From: Robiginitomaculum sp.
Lineage (GTDB): Bacteria > Pseudomonadota > Alphaproteobacteria > Caulobacterales > Maricaulaceae
Length of the DNA: 50,160 bases
Reading direction: 5' to 3'
NCBI GenBank assembly: GCA_002733495.1
Contig: NVVV01000065.1
Coordinates: forward strand, 1 to 50,160
Part shown: piece by piece, positions 25,450-33,282 of the stretch
Position numbering within the stretch: position 1 is the first letter of the stretch
Layout: each line of letters opens with the position of its first letter
Notes under the pieces: generated by a model
The model's input: only the letters and a program-made list of their open reading frames with translations
The model's database searches: none
Told to the model about the DNA's origin: nothing
Made by a program: the position numbers and the translations under genes

Positions 25450-26082
25450 ATGAAACTCAAATCTATCTCCCTGACCCATATGAAAATTGCTTTTTTTATC
25501 ACGCTTGGCCTGCCCGCTTTATGGCTAGGCTGGCAATGGGGCCTGCTTTTGGTGGGGCACGCCAATGGTCTGGGCGTCAATCCGGTGGAGGCCACCAACC
25601 GCTTTTTGGGCGATACGGCCTTGCGGGTCTTGCTGATCACACTGGCCATTACGCCCTTGCGTGATCTGACCGGCTATGCGCCCCTTACCCGGTTGCGCCG
25701 TATGGCGGGGCTGTACACATTTTTCTATGCCGCGCTTCACCTCAGTAGTTATTTTGGCCTTGATCTCTTTTTCTCCTTTGCCAAGCTCTGGCAGGATGTG
25801 ATCAAGCGCACTTATATTACTTTGGGCATGACGGCCTTTGCCTTGCTGATCCCGCTGGCGCTGACCTCGAATAACGCCTCTTTGCGCCGGCTTGGGCCAA
25901 AGCGCTGGAGGCGTTTGCACTGGCTGGTCTACCCCATCGCCATATTGGTGGTGGTGCACCATGTTTTCATGACCAAGGGGTTTCAGATCATGCCGCTGAT
26001 ACATGGCACGATCTTGTTTGTGCTTCTGGCTTGGCGTGTGGGCAAAGCCTATCGCGCTCATATGGCGAAAAGGGCGAAGTGA
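25450..26082 (+). CDS. msrQ: Heme-binding membrane subunit MsrQ
   Basis: A 210-residue, six-helix b-type cytochrome of the ferric-reductase-like family. Characteristic parts are RVLLITLAITPLRDLTGYAPLTRLRRMAGLYTFFYAALHLSSYFGLDL, with a heme-ligand histidine in AALHLSSY, and RLHWLVYPIAILVVVHHVFM with the later histidines. MsrQ passes electrons from the respiratory chain to periplasmic MsrP. It is separated from msrP by a repeat element, which is unusual because the two genes usually abut. The ribosome site GGAGAGGAGG lies in the right arm of that repeat. Confidence 0.95.
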   Translation: MKLKSISLTHMKIAFFITLGLPALWLGWQWGLLLVGHANGLGVNPVEATNRFLGDTALRVLLITLAITPLRDLTGYAPLTRLRRMAGLYTFFYAALHLSSYFGLDLFFSFAKLWQDVIKRTYITLGMTAFALLIPLALTSNNASLRRLGPKRWRRLHWLVYPIAILVVVHHVFMTKGFQIMPLIHGTILFVLLAWRVGKAYRAHMAKRAK

Positions 26083-26170
26083 TAAAAATTTATGGCGCGC
26101 ACCAAACGATCGCGCATCCGGCAATGAATTGCCAGATGCGCGAATGAATGTGGCCGATAGGCGCTGGCTC

Positions 26171-26893
26171 TTAAAACGGGAAGAGAATGTCAAAGAGTTC
26201 CTGACCATAGCGGGGGTTTTGTACATCGCTAAGCGTGCCCCGGCCACCATAGGAAATGCGCGCTTCGGCGATCTGTGTATGCTCGATCACATTATCCGAG
26301 GCAATGTCTTCGGGACGCACCACGCCTGAGACCAGAAGTTCGCGCACTTCATGATTGATGCGCACTTCCTGACGCCCGGCAATAACCATATTGCCATTAG
26401 GCAGAACCTGCGTCACCACGGCAGCAACGGTCAGATTGACCGATTCCGCACGGTCGACCGTACCCTCGCCCTTATTGCTGGAAGTCGAGCCAAAACTGGT
26501 CAGCGATGCCGGGTTAATCTGACCCAATTTGCGCTCCAGCCCAAAAAGGTTAGTCAGATCCGAATCCTCGCCAGAGGTCCGCGTGCGCTCGGTCGAGTTC
26601 TTGATCTTGGCCTTGTCTTCGATGCGAATAGAGACCGTTAGAATATCACCGATCTGGTGGGCGCGCTGGTCATTAAAAAACGTTCGGGCACCCGTGCGCC
26701 AGAGGGAGTTAGCCCGGTCCCCTTCATAGGCCTTGGCCGGCATGGGCATTACAACCGGCTTGCGGCCATAAATTTTGGCTGGATTTTCAATTGGTGTCAT
26801 CTCCGGGGCCTTACCGATACGCTTGACCCGGTCAAACGTACCGCAAGCAGAGAGTGACACCGCAGCAATCAACAATACATACGTTTTTTTCAT
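26171..26893 (-). CDS. flgH: Flagellar L-ring protein FlgH
   Basis: A 240-residue outer-membrane L-ring lipoprotein. ATG 26893 follows AGGAGAGAG and starts a lipoprotein signal with lipobox LSAC (C17). Family blocks are SLWRTGARTFFNDQRAHQIGDILTVSIRIEDKAKIKNST, GEGTVDRAESVNLTVAAVVTQVLPNGNMVIAGRQEVRINHE and the C-terminal ISYGGRGTLSDVQNPRYGQELFDILFPF. An open frame continues upstream but has no family similarity. It is the last gene of flgF-flgG-flgA-flgH. Confidence 0.97.
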   Translation of the reverse strand: MKKTYVLLIAAVSLSACGTFDRVKRIGKAPEMTPIENPAKIYGRKPVVMPMPAKAYEGDRANSLWRTGARTFFNDQRAHQIGDILTVSIRIEDKAKIKNSTERTRTSGEDSDLTNLFGLERKLGQINPASLTSFGSTSSNKGEGTVDRAESVNLTVAAVVTQVLPNGNMVIAGRQEVRINHEVRELLVSGVVRPEDIASDNVIEHTQIAEARISYGGRGTLSDVQNPRYGQELFDILFPF

Positions 26894-26903
26894 AATCTCT
26901 CTC

Positions 26904-27896
26904 CTATCCACCAACGGTGGGGCTGATGCTGGCGCGGGCCCGGCCCGGCGCGATGACCACCACGTCAATGGTGCGACTTGATTGTAAGTTCACCACCCGA
27001 AGCGACTCGCCCAGCGCAGCCTCGCCAAGGGCGCGGGCCTTGGCCGTCAGACGCAAGCCCGGCACCACATAGGTAATGGTAATAATTTCGCCGCGATTAA
27101 CGGCGGCAAGGCGCTTTATATCCGTGGCGCGGACCGGCTTGCCCGGGCGCAAGGCACGCCGCGTGGCCTGACCAGAAAAATCCTCAGGGTCCAAAATTGT
27201 ACCGGGGCGTAAATTCGCTTCGCGCATATCCACCCATTGTATATCTTCGGGCATAATCTCTTCGCCGGGTGAATAAGCGCGGCTCAACGCCGGAACCTGA
27301 ACCAGCCGCCATAGCCGCCCACGGACCTCGGTCGTACCTGCATTATCATAGGGCTGTATGCGCGCCGTGAATGTGCCTCTTTGCGCCGTCATATCCAGCG
27401 AGACAACCCGCGCTTCGCCCCCGGCATCCAGCGGCACAAAAAGCGTCTGCCCGCGGTTGGCCAACGCGATTTCATAGCGCACGCCTTCATTTCGTATGCC
27501 CAATTCTTCCTTGATCAGCGTGCGTAACATGCCGGTACCAATGCGGTGGCCTGCCCGGCGCACGGTGACCCGTTTTAAAGACGAGGGATTACGCCATTGC
27601 CGCTTTGCCTTTGCTGCCCTGGCAGACAGCCATGCCGGGTCAAGGGACATCATGCGGCCAGGTTCTGGCGCGCGGGTCAACACCTCTTCAGCCAGATCAC
27701 CGGCATTGGAGAATACATCGCCAAAGCGCAAGTATGCGTCCTTGCTCTCGATTTGCATGCGTAGCTGCAAAGGCTCGTCCAGAACGACGTCCTGCCCCAA
27801 AACTACTGCGGCGCTAGCCGCAAAAAACAACAAGACAAGCGCCAGCGTGGTGAAGGTGCGGCGCAAGCGCGTATGGCCAAAAAAGATATTCATCAT
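26904..27896 (-). CDS. flgA: Flagella basal body P-ring formation protein FlgA
   Basis: A 330-residue FlgA, the periplasmic chaperone for the P-ring. I start at ATG 27896 after AAGGGACCAGG; an adjacent ATG at 27893 is equal. A signal sequence covers about residues 10-35. The C-terminal SAF domain is clear: LSRAYSPGEEIMPEDIQWVDMREANLRPGTILDPEDFSGQATRRALRPGKPVRATDIKR, then GEIITITYVVPGLRLTAKARALGEAALGESLRVVNLQSSRTIDVVV. The N-terminal half is longer than in enteric FlgA, usual in alphaproteobacteria. It lies 10 bases before flgH. Confidence 0.95.
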   Translation of the reverse strand: MMNIFFGHTRLRRTFTTLALVLLFFAASAAVVLGQDVVLDEPLQLRMQIESKDAYLRFGDVFSNAGDLAEEVLTRAPEPGRMMSLDPAWLSARAAKAKRQWRNPSSLKRVTVRRAGHRIGTGMLRTLIKEELGIRNEGVRYEIALANRGQTLFVPLDAGGEARVVSLDMTAQRGTFTARIQPYDNAGTTEVRGRLWRLVQVPALSRAYSPGEEIMPEDIQWVDMREANLRPGTILDPEDFSGQATRRALRPGKPVRATDIKRLAAVNRGEIITITYVVPGLRLTAKARALGEAALGESLRVVNLQSSRTIDVVVIAPGRARASISPTVGG

Positions 27897-27912
27897 TAAC
27901 CTGGTCCCTTTA

Positions 27913-28701
27913 CTAGCGGCGTAAATTGGCACTGGTGGAGAGCATTTCATCAGAGGCGGTAATGACCTTTGAATTCATCTCATAGGCGCGTTGCGCCGCA
28001 ATCAGCGCGGTGATTTCCTGAACGGCATTCACGTTCGAGGTTTCTATAAAGCCCTGAACGATACTGCCAAACCCGGGTGAGCCTGGTGTGCCGGCATTTG
28101 CCGGGCCGGAGGCTGCCGATTCAAGGAAGAGATTGTCGCCCTGCGGATCCAGACCACCTTCGTTAAAGAAGGTCACAATCTCCAACTGACCAACAACTGC
28201 CGGGGCGGGATTGCCAGGCGTGAGCGCCTGCACCTGGCCCTGTTTGTTGATAATTACATCAGTGGCATCCTGTGGCAGGGTAATGCCTGGGGCCACGGTA
28301 TAACCATCTTCGGTGGCCAATTGCCCATCACCGTTAACGGCGAAATTCCCGGCCCGGGTATAGGCATCATCGCCTGAGGGAAGCTGGATACGAAAATACC
28401 CCTTGCCGCTGATCGCTACGTCATACTTGTTGCCAGTTTGGGCCAGATTTCCCTGATCGGTAATGCGATAAACAGACCCGGCCTTAACCCCAAGACCGAT
28501 CTGCACGCCGGTCGGCACAATAGTGCCCGACGCCGAAGAGCTGGCCCCCTGACGCTCGACGCTCTGATACAGCAAATCCTGAAACTCTGCACGCTGGCGT
28601 TTGAACGCAGTGGTGTTCATATTGGCAATGTTATTCGCGATCACCTCAACATTAAGCTGTTGAGCCAACATACCAGTTGCGGCGGTATTGAGTGCACGCA
28701 T
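27913..28701 (-). CDS. flgG: Flagellar distal rod protein FlgG
   Basis: A 262-residue distal rod protein. The N-terminus ALNTAATGMLAQQLNVEVIANNIANMNTTAFKRQRAEFQDLLYQ and the C-terminus SNVNAVQEITALIAAQRAYEMNSKVITASDEMLSTSANLRR are textbook FlgG, including the FlgG-specific stretch FQDLLYQ. The length equals that of Salmonella FlgG closely. It follows flgF after 26 bases and has AGGAGAGA upstream. Confidence 0.98.
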   Translation of the reverse strand: MRALNTAATGMLAQQLNVEVIANNIANMNTTAFKRQRAEFQDLLYQSVERQGASSSASGTIVPTGVQIGLGVKAGSVYRITDQGNLAQTGNKYDVAISGKGYFRIQLPSGDDAYTRAGNFAVNGDGQLATEDGYTVAPGITLPQDATDVIINKQGQVQALTPGNPAPAVVGQLEIVTFFNEGGLDPQGDNLFLESAASGPANAGTPGSPGFGSIVQGFIETSNVNAVQEITALIAAQRAYEMNSKVITASDEMLSTSANLRR

Positions 28702-28727
28702 TTTTCTCTCCTACTTCAAATTCATGT

Positions 28728-29465
28728 CTAGCGCACTGTCCCCAGGCGCTGGATTGTCCGCTCAGACAGGGTTTCCGCCTTGCTGAGCATATTACTGACG
28801 GACTGATAGGCCCGTGTTGTTTGGATCATGCGGCTCATTTCAACGATTCCGACCACGTTTGAGCGCTCGAGAAAATGTTGCATGACTACAGGGTTTTCAA
28901 CGGCCTGCACGGCCGCATTCGCGGGCGCTTTAAAACGCCCCTCACCGACCTTTTTTAAAGAACTCAGGTTTTCAAAATTGGCTATATCCAGTCGCGCCAC
29001 TTCCAGCCCGCCAACCTGAACCGAGCCTTCCTTGGTGATAACCGGCGCTTCACTATTTACGTCCAGGGTAATCTGCGCGCCACCATCATCCAGAACGGCC
29101 ATGCCGTCCGAGGTACTAAGAATGCCCACATCATTAACCGCAAAGCGCCCGTCACGGGTATAGCGCTCGCCATTCGGCGTTTCGATGACAAAAAAACCAG
29201 GCCCCCGAATGGCCAGATCCAGGGCCCGTCCGGTCTTGTCCAGCTGGCCATCAGAAAAACGGCGTGTGACGCCGGTGTCCTGCACGAAATTAATTTTTGC
29301 AGCCCCGCCCATGGCCGTGGCCGGGCCTGAGGTGACATTGCGCAAGAGAAGCTTTTCGACCTTGAAGCCTGCAGTGGACATATTGGCAATATTGTTGGCG
29401 GTAATATCCATCTGACGGCGCAGAACCATCTGCCGTGTCAACCCAACCATAAGTGCGTTATTCAT
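28728..29465 (-). CDS. flgF: Flagellar rod protein FlgF
   Basis: A 245-residue rod protein, first gene of flgF-flgG-flgA-flgH. It has the rod motif MVLRRQMDITANNIANMSTAGFKVEKLLL, the central GPGFFVIETPNGERYTRDGRFAVNDVG and the C-terminal MSRMIQTTRAYQSVSNMLSKAETLSERTIQRLG. A sigma-54 promoter lies 56 to 71 bases upstream of the ATG at 29465. The order flgF, flgG, flgA, flgH on one strand is the alphaproteobacterial one. Confidence 0.97.
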   Translation of the reverse strand: MNNALMVGLTRQMVLRRQMDITANNIANMSTAGFKVEKLLLRNVTSGPATAMGGAAKINFVQDTGVTRRFSDGQLDKTGRALDLAIRGPGFFVIETPNGERYTRDGRFAVNDVGILSTSDGMAVLDDGGAQITLDVNSEAPVITKEGSVQVGGLEVARLDIANFENLSSLKKVGEGRFKAPANAAVQAVENPVVMQHFLERSNVVGIVEMSRMIQTTRAYQSVSNMLSKAETLSERTIQRLGTVR

Positions 29466-29520
29466 ATGACCACCTGCTTCTGCCGTGAAGGGCGCATTCA
29501 GCGACCTGTGCCTCCTTCTT

Positions 29521-29536
29521 TGCAGGGACCGTGCCA
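29521..29536 (-). promoter_or_regulatory. Putative sigma-54 promoter of flgF-flgG-flgA-flgH
   Basis: The minus strand reads TGGCACG-GTCC-CTGCA, perfect in the -24 element and one mismatch in the -12 element (TTGCA), with GG and GC ten bases apart. It is 56 bases upstream of flgF. In Caulobacter the same operon is a sigma-54-dependent class III unit. Confidence 0.85.
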
Positions 29537-29675
29537 GATATTATTTCATGCGATTACAGCGTGTTAACAGCATCCCCTGCCCTGCAATTATGAGCAGATA
29601 GAACACTTCTGCCCACAAGTCGGCAGGAAATGCCGTGATAAAAGTGTTAAAATTTTCACAGGAAAAGCGACGGGG

Positions 29676-29694
29676 TAAAGGTCTCCTTAACCAT
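29676..29694 (+). promoter_or_regulatory. Putative CtrA site upstream of fliL-fliM
   Basis: TAAA-GGTCTCC-TTAACC is one base from TTAA-N7-TTAAC, and its right half extends to the exact half-site TTAACCAT (29687-29694). It lies about 44 bases before the fliL ATG. Caulobacter fliLM is controlled by CtrA. Confidence 0.6.
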
Positions 29695-29737
29695 AATCCC
29701 CCCTATGTATAAGGAATGATTTTCTGCGGAGTATTTC

Positions 29738-30304
29738 ATGGCCAAGGATGACAAAGAACCTGAAGACGACATCAATGATGATGGCGAAGAGGGTGATGAA
29801 GACGGCGCTGGTAAAAAAGCTGGCAAGAAGAAAAAGCTTCTGTTTATCGGCTTGGGCGTGGCGCTGGTTTTACTGCTCGTCACAGTGGCCGCCCTGATGT
29901 TTCTGGGTGGCGGCAAGGAAGAAAAAGCAGAACAAGATGGCACGGAAACCGCGCAAGAGGGCGCGGGCCATGGCAATGCAAAAGAAGAACACGCCGCGGA
30001 TCCGGTCTTTTATGAATTGCCTGCAATTTATGCCAATATTATTAATGATGATGGCGAAACTTCGGTCTTGAAACTGATTATCCTGCTGGAAGTTGCGGAC
30101 GAGGAAACTGTCCAGAAAATAGAGCCGCTTCTGCCGCGCATTGTAGACAGGTATCAGGGATTTTTACGTGAATTACGTATGGAGGATGTGAAAGGGTCAG
30201 CCGGTTATTACCGCCTGAAACTTGAACTGTTGCGCCGCGTGAACCAGGCCGTAGCCCCGGTCCACATCAATGATTTAACTATAGATACACTGTTGGTGAA
30301 TTAG
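29738..30304 (+). CDS. fliL: Flagellar basal body-associated protein FliL
   Basis: A 188-residue FliL with an acidic cytoplasmic N-terminus, one membrane helix (about 34-56) and a periplasmic stomatin-like domain. The domain reads FYELPAIYANIINDDGETSVLKLIILLEVADEETVQKIEPLLPRIVDRYQGFLRELRMEDVKGSAGYYRLKLELLRRVNQAVAP, the normal FliL core. FliL surrounds the stator and supports torque. The linker after the helix is rich in E, K and A. It starts the fliL-fliM-DUF6468-motE operon, with five bases to fliM. Confidence 0.96.
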   Translation: MAKDDKEPEDDINDDGEEGDEDGAGKKAGKKKKLLFIGLGVALVLLLVTVAALMFLGGGKEEKAEQDGTETAQEGAGHGNAKEEHAADPVFYELPAIYANIINDDGETSVLKLIILLEVADEETVQKIEPLLPRIVDRYQGFLRELRMEDVKGSAGYYRLKLELLRRVNQAVAPVHINDLTIDTLLVN

Positions 30305-30309
30305 GTAAA

Positions 30310-31479
30310 ATGAGCGACGCTGATCAGGATGCAATGGCCGCTGAATGGGCCGCCATGGCCGAAGAGGAAACTTCAACACCGGATGCCGGTGGTGGGGGCA
30401 CTGATGAAGACCAGGATGCCATGGCCGCCGAATGGGCCGCGATGGCCGAGGGCGGCGACAATGCTACCATTGCTGGCTCCGAAGACGGGCCGGGCGCTGA
30501 ACGCATTCTTAATCAGGACGAAATTGATAACCTTCTGGGCTTTGAAGGTGGCGAGGATGAGAGCGACGAAAGCTCTGGCATTCGCTCCATCATCAATACG
30601 GCGCTGGTGTCTTATGAGCGCCTGCCCATGCTGGAGATTGTCTTTGACCGTCTTGTGCGATTGATGACCACGTCTTTGCGTAATTTCACTTCGGACAATG
30701 TCGAGGTTAGTCTGGACAACATCTCATCAATCCGTTTTGGCGATTATCTGAACTCCATCCCTTTGCCCGCTATTCTGGCCGTGTTTCGCGCCGAGCAATT
30801 AGATAATTACGGTCTGTTGACGGTGGATTCCAACCTGATTTATTCCATCGTAGACGTGCTTTTGGGTGGCCGCCGGGGCACCGCAGCCATGCGCGTTGAG
30901 GGACGGCCCTATACCACGATCGAGCGCCAATTGGTGCAACGCATGATCGAAGTGGTGTTGCAGGATGCCCAGGCGGCCTTCAAACCCCTGACCCAGATTG
31001 ATTTCAAGCTGGACCGGGTGGAAACCAACCCGCGTTTTGCCGCCATTGCGCGCCCGGCCAATGCAGCCATTTTAGTCCGCCTGCGTATTGATATGGAAGA
31101 CCGGGGCGGGCGTATTGAGCTGATGCTTCCCTATGCCACCCTAGAGCCCATTCGCAAAATGCTGTTACAGCAATTCATGGGCGAGAAATTTGGCCGCGAC
31201 AATATCTGGGAAAGCCATCTGGCCTCCGAATTGTGGTCCACCGCCATGGAAGTCAGCGCGGTTCTGGATGAACATGATGTGCCCTTGCGCAAAATGATGG
31301 ATTTGAAGGTTGGTGACACCATTATGATGAACACCACCCCCAACAGCGACATCATGTTGCGCTGTGGCAATATCACGCTGGCCAATGGCCGCATGGGGCG
31401 TTTGGGCAAAAACATGGCCATACGGGTGCAGGACGGCATTAAACCGGCGGTACGTAAACAATTAGAGGAGCAGATGTAA
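30310..31479 (+). CDS. fliM: Flagellar motor switch protein FliM with duplicated N-terminal motif
   Basis: A 389-residue FliM. The middle domain (about 88-290) includes SYERLPMLEIVFDRLVRLMTTSLRNFTSDNVEVSLD, and the C-terminal SpoA domain (about 310-385) ends TPNSDIMLRCGNITLANGRMGRLGKNMAIRVQDGI. The CheY-binding motif ILNQDEIDNLLGF usually opens FliM, but here it is at residues 66-78. Before it lie two identical 14-residue copies of DQDAMAAEWAAMAE (5-18 and 34-47). FliM forms the C-ring middle layer and sets rotation direction. No fliG or fliN is in the window. Confidence 0.96.
   Translation: MSDADQDAMAAEWAAMAEEETSTPDAGGGGTDEDQDAMAAEWAAMAEGGDNATIAGSEDGPGAERILNQDEIDNLLGFEGGEDESDESSGIRSIINTALVSYERLPMLEIVFDRLVRLMTTSLRNFTSDNVEVSLDNISSIRFGDYLNSIPLPAILAVFRAEQLDNYGLLTVDSNLIYSIVDVLLGGRRGTAAMRVEGRPYTTIERQLVQRMIEVVLQDAQAAFKPLTQIDFKLDRVETNPRFAAIARPANAAILVRLRIDMEDRGGRIELMLPYATLEPIRKMLLQQFMGEKFGRDNIWESHLASELWSTAMEVSAVLDEHDVPLRKMMDLKVGDTIMMNTTPNSDIMLRCGNITLANGRMGRLGKNMAIRVQDGIKPAVRKQLEEQM
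30322..30450 (+). repeat. Duplicated 42-base segment in the fliM 5' end
   Basis: Bases 30322-30363 and 30409-30450 encode the same 14 residues. They differ at five positions, all at third codon positions and all silent. The period is 87 bases (29 codons). The spacer encodes acidic and glycine-rich residues. Confidence 0.85.
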
Positions 31480-31862
31480 TGACACTTGCCTTTGGATTTG
31501 AGATTCTGCTGGCTGTCCTTTTACTGGTCACAGTGTTTTACTGCTGGCGGCTGGACACGCGCCTGAACGCCCTGCGCACCGGACAAGACGGCATGCGCGA
31601 TGCGGTAACAGAACTGATCAAGGCCACCACCCACGCCGAAGCCTGCATAGCGGGCCTGCGCCAGAGCGCGACACAAAGCGGCAGCGCGCTGGATGAACGT
31701 ATAAAGAATGCCCAAAAAATTGCTGCCGACTTACAGCGCTTGACCCGCCAGAGCGCAATCAATAGCCCTGCACCCAGTCTGACCCCGGTTAGCACTACCC
31801 ATAATGCTCCACAGACGCATCCCCAGGGTGGCCTGCTGGATCGCTTGAGAAAGGCAGGATAA
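31479..31862 (+). CDS. DUF6468 flagellar-operon membrane protein
   Basis: A 127-residue protein with an N-terminal membrane helix (about 5-23), then a helical segment NALRTGQDGMRDAVTELIKATTHAEACIAGLRQSA and LDERIKNAQKIAADLQRLTRQ, likely a short coiled coil. This is the DUF6468 pattern, found next to fliM in many alphaproteobacteria. The function is not described. The ATG shares a base with the fliM stop (TAATG), so translation is coupled. A cytoplasmic coiled coil anchored to the membrane next to the motor would suit a C-ring or stator accessory, which is inference. Confidence 0.8.
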   Translation: MTLAFGFEILLAVLLLVTVFYCWRLDTRLNALRTGQDGMRDAVTELIKATTHAEACIAGLRQSATQSGSALDERIKNAQKIAADLQRLTRQSAINSPAPSLTPVSTTHNAPQTHPQGGLLDRLRKAG

Positions 31863-31865
31863 CCC

Positions 31866-32609
31866 ATGGCCCGCTCCACACGCATTTTGGCGGTTGTCTC
31901 CGTTGCTGCCCTTGGCCTCTTTGGCTTGAAGTCCCTTGCCATCACCTCTGATGTGCTGAGCTTTTTGGACCCGGCCACCCCGGCTTGGGCTTCTGGTGCC
32001 AAAAAAGAAAAAAAGAAAAAAGGTGGTCATGAAAAACCCGCCAGGCAAGATAGCAAGTCAGCGTCTGCGCCAGAACATAATGGCGCGGCCAATGCAAAAA
32101 ATACAAAAACTGCCGAGGCCGCCCCCGCTTGCGAAGGACCAAGCACCGCCGAGCAGGCGGGCTTAAGCGAACAGGAGCTAAACGTCTATCTGACTCTGGG
32201 GCAACGCAATCGCCTGTTGAACAAGCGCGATCGCGAAATTGCCACACGTGAGGGCATTTTAAAGGTCAGTCAGCAACAGATAGACGAGCGTATTGCTAAT
32301 CTGGAAGTTCTGAAATCAGACATCAATGATCTGCTTGGCAAACTGGACGAACAGGAAGAGGCGCAACTCCAGACCCTGATCAAGCTTTATAACACGATGA
32401 AACCCAAGGCCGCTGCGAAGATTTTTAACGGCCTGGATAAGGACGTTCTACTGCGTGTCGCCAGCCGTATTAAATCAGACAATCTGGCAAAAATTATGGC
32501 GGCAATGCCAGCCAGCAAAGCTGCGGACCTAACCGTGGCACTGGCCGCCAGTCTCAAACTGCCTGAAACCGTCAAAGACCTGCCCGGGTTTTCAGCCGGT
32601 CAAAAGTGA
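31866..32609 (+). CDS. MotE-like flagellar periplasmic protein
   Basis: A 247-residue protein with an N-terminal hydrophobic signal or anchor (about 8-25), a lysine-rich disordered stretch (47-90), and a conserved C-terminal half. That half has a coiled coil (LLNKRDREIATREGILKVSQQQIDERIANLEVLKSDINDLLGKLDEQEE) followed by an MgtE-N-like domain (LIKLYNTMKPKAAAKIFNGLDKDVLLRVASRIKSDNLAKIMAAM). This is the MotE family; in Sinorhizobium MotE is a periplasmic chaperone for the motility protein MotC. No motC is visible here. It follows DUF6468 by three bases. Confidence 0.8.
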   Translation: MARSTRILAVVSVAALGLFGLKSLAITSDVLSFLDPATPAWASGAKKEKKKKGGHEKPARQDSKSASAPEHNGAANAKNTKTAEAAPACEGPSTAEQAGLSEQELNVYLTLGQRNRLLNKRDREIATREGILKVSQQQIDERIANLEVLKSDINDLLGKLDEQEEAQLQTLIKLYNTMKPKAAAKIFNGLDKDVLLRVASRIKSDNLAKIMAAMPASKAADLTVALAASLKLPETVKDLPGFSAGQK

Positions 32610-32699
32610 AGACGTTTTACAGCCCATTAAGAGGTCTGCGCTATAGTGTCAGAACATGCCAAATGCGGCATATTTTCTTTCCTAGTCATGGGGCTAAAA

Positions 32700-33191
32700 A
32701 TGAGTAAACACCAGGCAGAGGGCATCCTGATTACCCCTCCAGATACTTTGCGTAAAAAAGTTGGTGGCAAGCTTGGTCCCGTCAATGCTGCTGCCATTGC
32801 AAGGGCAGAAGCGGCAATGGAAAGTCTGTCGGAAAATTTTGATGCCTGGATTTGTGATGAGGTTGATAAACTGGAAACTGCGCGCAAAGCCGTCCTTGTC
32901 GATGGGTTAAGCAGTGATGCTGGTCAAGATTTATTCAATGCTGCCCACGACCTTAAAGGTCTGGGGCTGACCTATGGCTATCCGTTTGTTTCCAGCATGG
33001 CTGATTCCCTGTGCAAAATCATACTGGAAGAAGATGTACGCGCCAAGGCACCCATAGAATTAGTCAGCGCACATGTGGACAGCATACGTGCCGTTGTTCG
33101 TGGTCATATCAAGACCACAAACAACCCTGTTGGCCAGGCCCTCTTAAAAGAATTGTCTGATCGTTCAGCAACTTTTGTGGCTAAACTGTAG
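32700..33191 (+). CDS. Single-domain histidine phosphotransfer (Hpt) protein
   Basis: A 163-residue protein starting at ATG 32700 behind GGGG. An Hpt domain covers about 65-160. The phosphorylatable histidine is H83 in LFNAAHDLKGLGLTYGYPFVSSMADSLCKI, which keeps the H-x-x-K-G core. Hpt proteins relay phosphate between response regulators. The N-terminal 60 residues have an unusual segment, ITPPDTLRKKVG, with no known domain. It lies 90 bases after motE, and DUF2336 is convergent. A role in motility or cell-cycle phosphorelay is suggested by location only. Confidence 0.85.
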   Translation: MSKHQAEGILITPPDTLRKKVGGKLGPVNAAAIARAEAAMESLSENFDAWICDEVDKLETARKAVLVDGLSSDAGQDLFNAAHDLKGLGLTYGYPFVSSMADSLCKIILEEDVRAKAPIELVSAHVDSIRAVVRGHIKTTNNPVGQALLKELSDRSATFVAKL

Positions 33192-33282
33192 CGTTTTTAA
33201 AAGACAAGTTTTGGCCTGAGCGGCAAGGCCTTAGCCAAAGCCGCGCAAGGTCGAGGGTCAAGACTTACGTCTTTCGCCGATT

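Noticed and set aside
32650..32690. Terminator after motE (ATGCC/GGCAT with following T run)
   Set aside because: Five-pair stem with weak T run; thermodynamically marginal.
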